A stretch of DNA of 64,000 nt from an uncultured Lachnospiraceae bacterium (GTDB taxonomy: Bacteria; Bacillota; Clostridia; Lachnospirales; Lachnospiraceae): assembly GCA_947382415.1 (NCBI GenBank), contig CANCYO010000002.1, forward strand, positions 62,001 to 126,000, given 5' to 3'. Below, in pieces: positions 41,891-50,505 of the stretch. Every line of letters begins with the position of its first letter. The first letter of the stretch is position 1. Under the pieces are notes generated by a model. The model was not told the origin of the DNA. It made no database searches and was given only the letters and a program-made list of their open reading frames with translations. The translations under genes and the position numbers were made by a program.

Positions 41891-43483
41891 ATGCCTGATC
41901 TGTCATTTATTTTTACCACGGCTGCCATTATTGTGGCGGCAATCTTTCTGCTCATTATTCTTTTGAGCGGTTATGTAAAGGCTTCACCGGACACAGCCAT
42001 CATTATTTCCGGTCTGCGCCGCAACCCTAAGGTGCTCATCGGTAAGGCGGGGGTGAAGATTCCCTTTCTGGAGAGAAAGGATGAGCTGAACCTGCAGTTG
42101 ATCCCCATCGACGTAAAGACCTCCAACGCGGTGCCCACTGCCGATTACATCAATATCAATGTGGACGCCACCGTCAATGTCAAGATCAGCGATCAGGCGG
42201 ATACGCTGCGGCTGGCGGCGCAGAACTTCCTGAACAGAAAGCCCGAGTATATCGCCCATGTGGCCAGAGAGGTGCTGGAGGGCAATGTGCGTGAGATCGT
42301 GGGTAAGATGGCTCTGGAGGAGATGGTTTCCGACCGCCAGAAGTTTGCCACGCTGGTGAAGGAGAATGCGGAGCCGGATCTGGCCGCCATGGGTCTGGAT
42401 ATCGTCAGCTTTAATGTGCAGAATTTTGTGGACGGCAACGGCGTTATCGAGAATCTGGGTGTGGACAATATCGTAAAGATACAGAAGAACGCGGCTATCT
42501 CCAGAGCGGAGAGCGAGAAGGAGATCGCAAAGGCTCAGGCCAATGCCCGCAGAGAGGCAAACGACGCCCAGGTGTCCAGCGAACTTGAGATCGCCAACGC
42601 GCAGGCCAGGGCCCAGAAGGAAAAATCCATCGTTCAGGTCAATGCGGAGCGGGAGGCTCAGGAGGCCAAGATCAATGCGGACACATTGATCGCCCAGAAG
42701 GCAAATGAGCTGGCCATCACCCAGGCAGAGCTCCAGAAGGCAGCGGATACCAAGCGGGCTATAGCGGATGCAGCCTATCAGATCCAGCAGGAGTCCGAGC
42801 GTAAATCTGTGGAGATTGCCACAGCCGATGCAAACATTGCCAGACAGGAGAAGGAGATTCTCTTAAAGCAGAAGGAAGCCGAGGTAATGGAGCAGGCTCT
42901 GGATGCCGAGATCAAGAAGAAGGCGGAGGCCGAGAAGTTTGCGAGACAGCAGAAGGCGGACGCGCAGCTTTATGAGATTCAGAGAAATTCCGAGGCTCAG
43001 CTCTTTGAGCGCCAGAAGAACGCGGAGGCTGAGAAATTTGAGAAGGAGAAGGAAGCGGAGGCTCTGAGGGCTACCGCGGAGGCACAGAAGTTTACCATGG
43101 AGCAGGAGGCTCAGGGTATCCGTGCCAAGGGTATTGCCGAGGCGGAGGCTATCCGTGCAAAAGCGCTGGCTGAGGCGGAAGGTATCGAGAAAAAGGCGGA
43201 GGCTATGACCAAGATGGGCGAGGCCGCCGTGCTGGAGATGTACTTCAAGGCATTGCCTGAGGTAGTCAAGAATGCCGCCACGCCGCTGTCCAATGTGGAT
43301 AAGATCACCATGTACGGAGACGGCAATTCCTCCAAACTGATGAAGGATGTCATGGGCACGGTGGTGCAGGTGACGGACGGACTGAAGGAATCCACAGGAG
43401 TGGACCTGTCTGCGGTGCTGGCAGGATTCCTGGGCGGTAAGGTGGCCGCAGGCACAGCCGTAGAACAGGAGAAAGAAGAGTAA
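41891..43483 (+). CDS. Flotillin / SPFH-domain membrane protein
   Basis: The 530-residue protein has one N-terminal membrane segment (FTTAAIIVAAIFLLIILLSG), an SPFH domain (about 30-210, ending in GLDIVSFNVQNF) and a very long Ala/Glu/Lys-rich coiled coil (about 215-440, with many EAEA and QKANE-type repeats). A C-terminal oligomerisation tail follows. Flotillins organise membrane microdomains and affect signalling and protein secretion. No NfeD-like partner is adjacent. AAAGGAGGAAACAGT gives a strong ribosome binding site. Confidence 0.92.
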   Translation: MPDLSFIFTTAAIIVAAIFLLIILLSGYVKASPDTAIIISGLRRNPKVLIGKAGVKIPFLERKDELNLQLIPIDVKTSNAVPTADYININVDATVNVKISDQADTLRLAAQNFLNRKPEYIAHVAREVLEGNVREIVGKMALEEMVSDRQKFATLVKENAEPDLAAMGLDIVSFNVQNFVDGNGVIENLGVDNIVKIQKNAAISRAESEKEIAKAQANARREANDAQVSSELEIANAQARAQKEKSIVQVNAEREAQEAKINADTLIAQKANELAITQAELQKAADTKRAIADAAYQIQQESERKSVEIATADANIARQEKEILLKQKEAEVMEQALDAEIKKKAEAEKFARQQKADAQLYEIQRNSEAQLFERQKNAEAEKFEKEKEAEALRATAEAQKFTMEQEAQGIRAKGIAEAEAIRAKALAEAEGIEKKAEAMTKMGEAAVLEMYFKALPEVVKNAATPLSNVDKITMYGDGNSSKLMKDVMGTVVQVTDGLKESTGVDLSAVLAGFLGGKVAAGTAVEQEKEE

Positions 43484-43506
43484 ATAAAAGAAGAGTAAAT
43501 ATATAA

Positions 43507-43537
43507 AATGCCGCCCGGTTCATGACTGGGCGGCATT
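43507..43537. terminator. Bidirectional terminator, flotillin versus CYTH gene
   Basis: AATGCCGCCC (43507-43516) pairs with GGGCGGCATT (43528-43537). The CYTH stop codon lies in the loop, and the downstream arm encodes its last residues. Confidence 0.75.
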
Positions 43538-44026
43538 AAAATTGCGCATTGACATATAGGAATTGTGATATTCGGGAAGGTAGGTCACTTCCTCGCCAAA
43601 CCAGGGGGGCGGCAGGAATGCCTCGGCGGCCTCCTTGCTCAGAAATTCAACTTCCGCCATGACTAAAGGAGCGAAGGGCGGGTCAAAGATATCCAGTTCG
43701 ATGGTCAGGCTGTAGTCGTCGGGCGGAGGCGGGAATCCCTCATGAAACCCGGGGTGTTCCAGCGGGATCAGGTGACGCCTTTTGGAGATGATATTGCCGT
43801 CCGCCTTGTCGCGCAGATGATAATAGGACTCCTTGTCCAGCATCAGATTGCTCTCTTCCCGGGCCATCATGCCATAGCCTTTGTAGGTCATATAATAATG
43901 TTCATTTTCCTTGCGCACACGCACTACCGGATTGATGTTCAGATAAGCCTGCTCGATATGCAGACAGGGGTATTGCTCCAGATCCGCAGGGATCGATTTG
44001 ATCAGAAATTTTCGCTCGATTTCCAT
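43520..44026 (-). CDS. CYTH-domain protein (triphosphate tunnel superfamily)
   Basis: The 168-residue protein opens with MEIERKFLI, the ExExK motif of CYTH domains. It has alternating charged strands lining the tunnel (VVRVRKENEHYYMTYKG, LTIELDIFD, MAEVEFLSKEAAEAF). Members hydrolyse inorganic triphosphate or thiamine triphosphate, or act as adenylate cyclases. The full set of tunnel charges favours a triphosphatase, but the substrate is unknown. The start follows GAGGTACGACA. It is convergent with flotillin and has its own promoter. Confidence 0.87.
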   Translation of the reverse strand: MEIERKFLIKSIPADLEQYPCLHIEQAYLNINPVVRVRKENEHYYMTYKGYGMMAREESNLMLDKESYYHLRDKADGNIISKRRHLIPLEHPGFHEGFPPPPDDYSLTIELDIFDPPFAPLVMAEVEFLSKEAAEAFLPPPWFGEEVTYLPEYHNSYMSMRNFNAAQS

Positions 44027-44121
44027 TGTCGTACCTCAAATAAAATTACTCTGCCGTAAAATGCCCGCTAAGGCGGGGAAATATTCTCACAGGCAAAAAC
44101 CTGTTACTGCAGTTCCTGCAT

Positions 44122-44150
44122 ATTATAGCACAGTAAATGAGAAAATCCAA
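44122..44150 (-). promoter_or_regulatory. Promoter of the CYTH gene
   Basis: On the minus strand TTGGAT (44150-44145), 17 bases, perfect TATAAT (44127-44122). The leader of about 85 bases can form two small hairpins (ACAGG/CCTGT and CCCGC/GCGGG); the second is followed by TTTT and could attenuate. Confidence 0.6.
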
Positions 44151-44184
44151 GTGCAAAAGGACCGTTTTATTTGCCTTTATTAAG

Positions 44185-44213
44185 TTGAAAGGCCGGAGAA
44201 AAGCGTGTATAGT
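44185..44213 (+). promoter_or_regulatory. Promoter of the DJ-1 gene
   Basis: TTGAAA (44185-44190), 17 bases, TATAGT (44208-44213). Confidence 0.6.
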
Positions 44214-44285
44214 ATTAAGAGGAAATATGTGGAATACTGTTAAGAAGAGAGCGTCAAAACAATAAGAGAGAATGGAGGAAACGGG

Positions 44286-44834
44286 ATGAGCAGAATTGGA
44301 ATCTTTTTTGCAAAAGGATATGAAGAGATAGAGGCTCTGGCTGTGGTGGATATCTGCCGCAGGCTGGGACTGGCTATCGATATGGTATCTGTGACGGAGG
44401 ATTTATATGTGGAGGGTTCGCATGGCATTGTGGTTAAAATGGACAGGACATACTCCCAAGCAGATTTTGCGGGTTATGACATGCTGATCTTGCCCGGCGG
44501 CGGAGAGGGAACGCGGAATCTTGAGGCACACGGACCGCTGATGGCGCAGATAGACGCCTTCTATGAGGCAGGAAAATATATCGGCGCAATCTGCGCGGCC
44601 CCCAGCATTTTTGGACATAAGGGTATTTTGAAGGGAAGAAGAGCCTGTTCCTATCCTGATTTTGAGAGCCATCTGGAAGGAGCGGTGGTCACTGCGGGCC
44701 CTGTGGAGATCGACGGGAATGTGATAACCTCCAGAGGGATGGGCACTGCCATCGATTTCGGTCTGGCTGTAGCGGGGCTGTTCTGCGGACAGGAGAAGGC
44801 GCAGGCGCTGGCAAAGGGAATCGTATATAGATAA
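44286..44834 (+). CDS. DJ-1/PfpI family protein
   Basis: The 182-residue protein is a DJ-1 subfamily member. The conserved Glu is in AKGYEEIEAL (near residue 16) and the nucleophilic-elbow Cys is in GAICAAPSIF (near residue 103). The fold is that of a class I amidotransferase without the usual triad. Members act on glyoxals or protein adducts, or as stress chaperones; the bacterial YajL-type role is likely but unproven. AGAATGGAGGAAACGGG precedes the ATG. The M18 peptidase gene follows at a short distance. Confidence 0.9.
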   Translation: MSRIGIFFAKGYEEIEALAVVDICRRLGLAIDMVSVTEDLYVEGSHGIVVKMDRTYSQADFAGYDMLILPGGGEGTRNLEAHGPLMAQIDAFYEAGKYIGAICAAPSIFGHKGILKGRRACSYPDFESHLEGAVVTAGPVEIDGNVITSRGMGTAIDFGLAVAGLFCGQEKAQALAKGIVYR

Positions 44835-44875
44835 AAGTTTGGAATTGCCGTCTGGGCGGCGGAATGAGAGGGAAA

Positions 44876-46186
44876 ATGGAAGGTTTGGAAGTCTGCAGGG
44901 AAATGCTTTCTTTTATAGAGGAGAGCCCCAGTTGTTTTCATGTGATCGCGAATATAAAGGAGAAGCTGGCGGCAGCGGGATTTCGGGAGCTGGACGAGAG
45001 GGAGGACTGGCGGGTATGCGCCGGGGGAAGCTATTATGTGACCCGCAATGATTCTTCTCTGATCGCGTTCCGAATACCGGAGAACGAGCCAAGAGGTTTT
45101 CATATGGCGGCCTCCCACAGTGATTCTCCCACCTTTAAGATCAAGGAATATCCTGAGATGGTAGGGGAAAAGCATTATGTGCGCCTGAATACGGAAAAAT
45201 ACGGTGGAATGATCCTGTCCACCTGGCTGGACAGGCCTTTGTCCTTGGCCGGGAGAGTGACGGTATATTCAGACAACAAAAAAAGCATAATGACCAAATT
45301 GGTCAATCTAGACATGGATCTCTGTGTGATTCCCAATGTGGCCATTCATATGAACAGGGATATAAACAAAGGAGTGGAATACAATCCCCAGACGGATATG
45401 CTGCCCCTCTATGGAGTGTGCTGCGGCAGTGAGGATGCGCAGGGGATGCTCCGGGAGCAGATTGCGGAGGCGGCAGGTGTGATGCCGGAGGATATTCTGG
45501 GGCAGGATCTGTTCCTCTATGTGAGGGAGAAGGGACGCATCTTTGGCCGGGAGGAAGAGTTTGTGCTGTCTCCCAGACTGGATGACCTGCAGTGTGTCTA
45601 TGCGTCTGTGCAGGGATTTCTCACAAGTATTCCGAAGGAATATATCTCCCTCTGCGCCGTGTTCGACAATGAGGAGGTTGGAAGCGGCACCAGACAGGGT
45701 GCGGATTCCACCTTTTTGGAGGATGTGATGGAGCGGGTGTGCAGTGACCTGGCCGGTCAGGCCGGAGAACCGGGGGCTGCATGTCTGAGGAACCGCATGA
45801 TTGCGGATAGTTTCCTGATCTCGGCGGATAATGCCCACGCAGTGCACCCCAATCATCCGGAGCTGGCCGATCCCACCAACAGGCCCTGCCTCAACGGCGG
45901 TATCGTCATCAAGTATCACGGCAGTCAGAAATATACTACGGATGCCGTCTCTGCTGCGCAGGTGAAGAGTCTGTGTATACGGGCAGGTGTGCCGTACCAG
46001 ACTTATGCAAACCGTTCCGACATTGCCGGCGGTTCCACTTTGGGCAATATCTCTGCCGCCCATGTGTCCGTGAGTTCTGCGGATATCGGTCTGCCCCAGC
46101 TTGCCATGCACTCAGCGGTGGAGACAGGAGGCGTAGAGGATACTGCGTATGCGCTGCGCATGTTTCAGGAGTTTTTTACCGAATAG
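44876..46186 (+). CDS. M18 family aminopeptidase (aspartyl aminopeptidase type)
   Basis: The 436-residue cytosolic metallopeptidase removes N-terminal, mainly acidic or neutral, residues from peptides. Zinc-site segments are visible in order: FHMAASHSDSPTFK, LSPRLDDLQCVY, the DNEEVGSG Glu pair, DNAHAVHPNHPE and the C-terminal QLAMHSAVET. The start at MEGLEVCREM is preceded by GAGGGAAA; an in-frame ATG 12 bases upstream is possible. The length is normal for the family. It lies 41 bases after the DJ-1 gene. Confidence 0.93.
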   Translation: MEGLEVCREMLSFIEESPSCFHVIANIKEKLAAAGFRELDEREDWRVCAGGSYYVTRNDSSLIAFRIPENEPRGFHMAASHSDSPTFKIKEYPEMVGEKHYVRLNTEKYGGMILSTWLDRPLSLAGRVTVYSDNKKSIMTKLVNLDMDLCVIPNVAIHMNRDINKGVEYNPQTDMLPLYGVCCGSEDAQGMLREQIAEAAGVMPEDILGQDLFLYVREKGRIFGREEEFVLSPRLDDLQCVYASVQGFLTSIPKEYISLCAVFDNEEVGSGTRQGADSTFLEDVMERVCSDLAGQAGEPGAACLRNRMIADSFLISADNAHAVHPNHPELADPTNRPCLNGGIVIKYHGSQKYTTDAVSAAQVKSLCIRAGVPYQTYANRSDIAGGSTLGNISAAHVSVSSADIGLPQLAMHSAVETGGVEDTAYALRMFQEFFTE

Positions 46187-46259
46187 GGAAGAGGGCAGGC
46201 GCTGTTTTGCACCCCGCGGCATAAAGTAATACGATGGGAAAGTGATTTTCGGGGTGTTT

Positions 46260-48062
46260 ATGAATCAGAAGCGGGAGAATATACTGAATCTGGCGCTGGA
46301 GACGGATGAGCAGGAACGGGTGCGCACGGGAGATCTGAACGTGGGTTTTCAGACTGATACCAGAAGCTGGGAGCTCATTGTAAAATATCACGGTGATCTG
46401 GCAGGAGCTGCGTCGGAGATTTCCGGGTCTGTAGGTGTGGAATATCTGATAGCGGGTTACGCCATTTTGACTGTGCCGGAAAATCTGGTGGACGCCGTCT
46501 CTGATCTGGAGCAGGTGGAATATGTGGAGAAACCAAAGCGCTACTATTACGCTCTGGAAACCGGTGTGGGGAATAGCCGCTGCTTTGCGCCGGTGACACT
46601 GGGTTACCCGTATCTGACAGGAAAGGGAGTCTTGATTCTGGTGGCGGACAGCGGCATCGACTGGAAACGGAGGGATTTTCAGGATGCCGGAGGACGCACG
46701 CGGATTCGATATCTTTGGGATCAGACACTGATGCCCGGGGAGGGCGGGAATCCTCCGGAAGGCTTTCAGATGGGGGTGGAGTTTGACTCGGCCCAGATTG
46801 ATGAGGCGCTTCAGACTCAAAATGCGCAGGAGCAGTTCGCCCTGCTTCCCAGTATTGATGTGAGCGGACACGGCACGGCGGTGGCCGGCATCGCCGCAGG
46901 CCTGAATCCCACGGCGGAGTATCTGGGTGCTGCCCCGGAGGCGGAGCTTTTGATCGTCAAGCTTGGGGTGGCGGATGCCATGGGATTTCCCAGAACTACG
47001 GAGCTGATGCGGGCTGTGACATGGGGCCTGCAGAGAGCGCAGCAGCTGCAGATGCCGTTGGTGATCAACTTAAGTTTCGGAAACAGCTACGGGGCACATG
47101 ACGGCAGCTCGCTGTTGGAGCGTTTTCTGGACAATGCGGCTGAGATCGGCCGCACGGTTGTCTGTGTCGGCAGCGGTAACGAGGGGGCTTCAGGAGGACA
47201 TGTGGCCGGCAGCGTCTACAGCGGGAGAGGGCCCGGCAGAGGTGTGCCCCAGGACGTCCGGGTGGAGCTTGCGGTGGCAAACTACGAGCGCAATCTCAGG
47301 GTGCAGCTCTGGCAGAACTACAGCGACGAGTACAGGGTATTTTTGATCGCGCCCGGTGGCAGGAGGGCGGAACTGACCGCTCCCGTCAACGGCGGCAAAT
47401 TCACGCTCAGTCTGGAACAGACCAAAATATTGGCCTATCAGGGGGAACCGGCGCCCTATGCGGTGGCGAAGGAGCTCTATCTGGAATTTTTGCCCGACGG
47501 GGGCAATTATATCGGAAACGGCATCTGGACGCTGCTTTTGGAACCGGTGCATGTGGTGACGGGACAGTATTATCTGTATCTTTCGGACAGCGCAACCCGC
47601 AATGCGGGAACCTTTTTCTATGAGCCCACGCCCCAGGTGAGCCTGACCATCCCCTCCACGGCGGCAAAGGTGATCACCGTAGGAGCCTATGATGTGGTCT
47701 ATGACGCCTATGCGGATTTTTCGGGAAGAGGTTACGCGGACAGGGAGCGGACCGTGGGAGTGGTGACCGCAGGCCTTGTCAAGCCGGATATCGTGGCCCC
47801 GGGAGTGGGGGTCAGAGCTCCGGATCTGTACGGTGGATATACGCCTGTAACCGGAACTTCTTTTGCTACGCCCATTGCAGCCGGAGCAGCCGCGCTTTTG
47901 ATGGAGTGGGGGATTGTGCGGGGAAATGATCCCTTTTTGTACGGGGAGAAGGTGAAAGCGTATTTTAGGGCCGGGGCCCGGCCGCTGCGGGGGGAGAGCG
48001 AGCTGCCGAATGACCGGGTGGGCTTTGGGGCGCTGTGCGTTGAAAGTAGTCTGCCAATTTAA
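46260..48062 (+). CDS. S8 (subtilisin-like) serine protease, Csp type
   Basis: The 600-residue protein has an N-terminal propeptide-like part, then a subtilase domain with Asp130 (LVADSGIDW), His204 (SGHGTAVAG) and Ser534 (GTSFATPIAAG), so the triad is complete. The wide gap between His and Ser holds an inserted beta-sandwich (about 335-480), typical of the Csp germination proteases of Clostridia. Csp proteins activate the spore cortex hydrolase; members outside Clostridium often occur in tandem, and other roles are possible. The start is uncertain: ATG 46260 or GTG 46242. There is no secretion signal. Remnants of two sister genes lie downstream at 49278 and 55696. Confidence 0.9.
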   Translation: MNQKRENILNLALETDEQERVRTGDLNVGFQTDTRSWELIVKYHGDLAGAASEISGSVGVEYLIAGYAILTVPENLVDAVSDLEQVEYVEKPKRYYYALETGVGNSRCFAPVTLGYPYLTGKGVLILVADSGIDWKRRDFQDAGGRTRIRYLWDQTLMPGEGGNPPEGFQMGVEFDSAQIDEALQTQNAQEQFALLPSIDVSGHGTAVAGIAAGLNPTAEYLGAAPEAELLIVKLGVADAMGFPRTTELMRAVTWGLQRAQQLQMPLVINLSFGNSYGAHDGSSLLERFLDNAAEIGRTVVCVGSGNEGASGGHVAGSVYSGRGPGRGVPQDVRVELAVANYERNLRVQLWQNYSDEYRVFLIAPGGRRAELTAPVNGGKFTLSLEQTKILAYQGEPAPYAVAKELYLEFLPDGGNYIGNGIWTLLLEPVHVVTGQYYLYLSDSATRNAGTFFYEPTPQVSLTIPSTAAKVITVGAYDVVYDAYADFSGRGYADRERTVGVVTAGLVKPDIVAPGVGVRAPDLYGGYTPVTGTSFATPIAAGAAALLMEWGIVRGNDPFLYGEKVKAYFRAGARPLRGESELPNDRVGFGALCVESSLPI

Positions 48063-48080
48063 AAAATTCAGGTTGATCAG

Positions 48081-48147
48081 CATAATGCACACTTTGTTCA
48101 ACATATGGCTGTTGAATAAAGTGTGCATTATGTGTTGAATAAAGTGT
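48081..48147. repeat. Palindrome plus direct repeat of a 15-base motif
   Basis: The 15-mer TGTTGAATAAAGTGT occurs at 48110-48124 and 48133-48147. It also occurs inverted, with one change, at 48089-48103. The inverted and first direct copies are part of a 23-base hairpin (48081-48103 with 48110-48132, loop TATGGC). It ends six bases before the AlbA-type gene. Confidence 0.82.
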
Positions 48148-48153
48148 TCGTAC

Positions 48154-49158
48154 ATGCGTGAGATTTCTCAGGGGATAGCGAATACAATTAAGCCGCAAGT
48201 CATACCGACCATTATTATAGAACTGTGCAAAGATAAAAATATAACAAAAGTCACGATTGAAGGAGATGAAAAACCTTATTCAGCTTATGGAAAATATTAC
48301 ATGAGGTCAGCGGGCGAGGATTGGGAAATATCACCGCAGCAGTTGCGCAGTTTGATGCTTAGTGCATCGGATTCTATTGTAAATATAGAGTCAAACAATC
48401 AGGAACTGACATTTAGTCAGTTAAAGACACTATATATTGGAAACAATCTGGCGCTTCGAGAAAATACTTTTAAGCAAAATCTGAATCTTTTAACACATAA
48501 CGGAGCCTACAATTTAATGGCCAATATTCTGGCAGATGTCAACAGTTATTCCATCAAAGTGGCAGTATTTAGCGGAACAGATAAAACAAATTTGATCAAG
48601 CGGAATGAATATGGTTATAAGTGTATGCTTGTGGCAGTGAAACAGGTATTGGATTATATGGAAGCATTGAATGATAAGGTTGTGGATATGTTTGATGACC
48701 GTATTGAGATCATATCTGTGGGAGGCCTGCCGGAGGGACTTACATTGGAAGAGTTTTATGAAGGAAAGAGTAAGCCTGTGAATCTTGAACTCCAGCAGAT
48801 TATGGTTCAGCTGGATTATATAGAACAGACAGGTCATGGAGTACCCTTGATTGTATCCCGGTATGGGAGAGAAGTGTTTGACATTTCGGAAAATTTTATT
48901 ACAGTGACAATTCTGCTAAAGCATAAGAGGAATGTAGAAGGTAGATTATCCAAAACAGCAATAAAGGCAATTGACAGCAGTGATTGCAAAATATTGGAGC
49001 TGATGAAAGAGAATTCCAATATCAGCGTCAGCGAAATCAGCAGGCTGGTTGGTCTGGGAACTACTACAGTTACAAAAAGAATACGTCACCTGAAAGAAGT
49101 AGGAATTGTTGAAAGAAAAGGTCCTAAAAAGACAGGGCAATGGATTGTGAAACAATAA
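48154..49158 (+). pseudogene. AlbA_2-type ATP-binding/wHTH regulator, 5'-truncated
   Basis: The open frame gives 334 residues from ATG 48154. It begins in the middle of an AlbA_2 (Schlafen-type) domain (KPYSAYGKYYMRSAG is the domain's usual end). It continues through the GHKL-like middle part of this family (GLPEGLTLEEFYEGKSKPVN), and ends with a winged helix (NISVSEISRLVGLGTTTVTK) and KTGQWIV. About 55 residues normally present at the front are missing, and there is no ribosome binding site before the ATG. It is thus probably a remnant, though a short form under control of the 15-mer array is conceivable. A/T-rich codon use differs from the S8 gene before it. Confidence 0.6.
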
Positions 49159-49277
49159 AATTTTAAACAGGAGATGTTATGCTTGTGTTGAAGGGATGTA
49201 TGAGATGAAAATAGAATTGAAAATCCTGTGAAGGGGATAATGACACTCTGGTATCGTGGCAATAATGTGACTCCAGC

Positions 49278-49373
49278 GGGGATTGTGCGGGGAGGAGTGA
49301 ACTGCCTGACGATAGGGTCGGCTACGGGAGGCTGAATATGGCAGGAACCTTTGACGCGCTGATCGGGGGGTGA
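49278..49373 (+). pseudogene. 3' remnant of a second S8 protease gene
   Basis: In one frame AGT at 49296 to TGA at 49371 reads SELPDDRVGYGRLNMAGTF and then DALIGG. This matches the SELPNDRVGFGALCVESSL end of the intact S8 protease. Just upstream, in another frame, GIVRG also matches, so an internal deletion with a frameshift has joined two parts. The rest of 49159-49548 shows no gene. Confidence 0.7.
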
Positions 49374-49413
49374 AGAAAGGGTAATGACGATAAAATCCTA
49401 TATGTCTGTTTTG

Positions 49414-49456
49414 AAAGAGCTGTCGGGATAAGTAATCATCGTACAGCTCTTTTGTA
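49414..49456 (+). terminator. Stem-loop terminator before the island genes
   Basis: AAAGAGCTGT (49414-49423) pairs with ACAGCTCTTT (49443-49452), followed by Ts. It may have ended the lost S8 gene. Confidence 0.6.
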
Positions 49457-49473
49457 GTTTATAGACATAAATA

Positions 49474-49502
49474 TTTACATGTGAAAATACATATGATACA
49501 AT
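49474..49502 (+). promoter_or_regulatory. Promoter of the recombinase-like/AAA operon
   Basis: TTTACA (49474-49479), 17 bases, TACAAT (49497-49502). Confidence 0.68.
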
Positions 49503-49548
49503 GACGATAAAATAAAGAATTTATCGAAAGATGATGGTATAGATATAG

Positions 49549-50505
49549 ATGAATCAAACATTAAAGCAGGCATTAAATAATTATTATATGACAATAAAAG
49601 AAAATCGTCCAAATTACAGAACATGTTATAATAGCTTACTGGAGTATTGTGATTTAAATTATTCGCAGTATTCATTAAATGAAATGTTTGAAAAACATAT
49701 TAATATATGGGACATAGAACAAGCCTGCAAGCTTTACGTTGAATCAAGCAAAAAAGCGACTTCGATAGAAGCGGTGCAGAGATTTTTGACGGCATTGGAT
49801 TATTTCTGTAAGTATCTCAAAGAAAATAATATCCGATGTGAAAAACTGGAAGGGGGATGCAGAAAGAAAAAAACAGTGCATGATATTTGCGTAAGTCTGA
49901 ATAATGAATTAGAGCAAAAGATATATCTTCCCTTTGACGGAGAAAAGGAATTGAAGATAGTAGAATCGCAGATTGTTTTTTTAAATAGACAAAATTTCTA
50001 TCAGCTTGGACAATCAATTATATATCGGCTTCTAACTACTTATGGATTCAAAGAAAAAGTTGTTATAAATTTTAAATTAAGAGATTTTGATGACCAGACA
50101 GGAAAATTAATGGTATGCTGTAATGAAGAAAACAGCATTAATATTGACTTGCCCGAGGAAATTTATCGTGACCTGGTAATATATTGCACTTTAAACAAAT
50201 ATCAGGAAAGAGAGCATTTGTTTACGAAAAGTAACGGTACATGTCTGACTCCCGACAGTATGTTCAGCACTTTAAAGGCCAGAATGAAAAAAATGGGTGT
50301 TGCCAATTTTACACCAACTTCAGTAGCTTTATATGGGGTAGCCAATTTGGTTGAAGAAGGCTTGACCTTAGCCGAAATAAAGCTATTAACCGGTTTTGAA
50401 ACTCAGAAGATAGACGATGTTGCGCAATACTTGCTGACGGATGAAGATGTGGAAGAATTAATCAATAGGAAAATAAGGGGAGGTGTCAAATGGCAAGGAC
50501 AGTAG
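49549..50505 (+). CDS. Tyrosine-recombinase-like protein lacking most catalytic residues
   Basis: The 318-residue protein lines up with XerD-type integrases. It has an N-terminal SAM-like core-binding region (about 1-110), then LLTTYGFKEKVVINFKLRDF where integrases have the GLRxSEL helix, and TPTSVALYGVANLVEEGLTL where they have HxLRHTFATxLL, then LLTGF for LLGH. The expected Arg is Lys168, His is Thr257, Arg is Ala260 and the second His is Phe283; only a Tyr (294) remains. It is therefore unlikely to cut DNA and may be a DNA-binding protein. It overlaps the next gene by 16 bases. There is no clear ribosome binding site. Assignment is by manual alignment. Confidence 0.62.
   Translation: MNQTLKQALNNYYMTIKENRPNYRTCYNSLLEYCDLNYSQYSLNEMFEKHINIWDIEQACKLYVESSKKATSIEAVQRFLTALDYFCKYLKENNIRCEKLEGGCRKKKTVHDICVSLNNELEQKIYLPFDGEKELKIVESQIVFLNRQNFYQLGQSIIYRLLTTYGFKEKVVINFKLRDFDDQTGKLMVCCNEENSINIDLPEEIYRDLVIYCTLNKYQEREHLFTKSNGTCLTPDSMFSTLKARMKKMGVANFTPTSVALYGVANLVEEGLTLAEIKLLTGFETQKIDDVAQYLLTDEDVEELINRKIRGGVKWQGQ

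Larger units (their letters stand above)
49383..49513. repeat. 14-base direct repeat flanking the island promoter region
   Basis: AATGACGATAAAAT occurs at 49383-49396, ten bases after the S8 remnant, and at 49500-49513, overlapping the -10 of the recombinase-like gene. Confidence 0.6.

Noticed and set aside
43036..43480. Minus-strand open frame at the end of the flotillin gene
   Set aside because: It is a shadow of the Ala/Glu coiled coil, Ser/Ala-rich with no motif.
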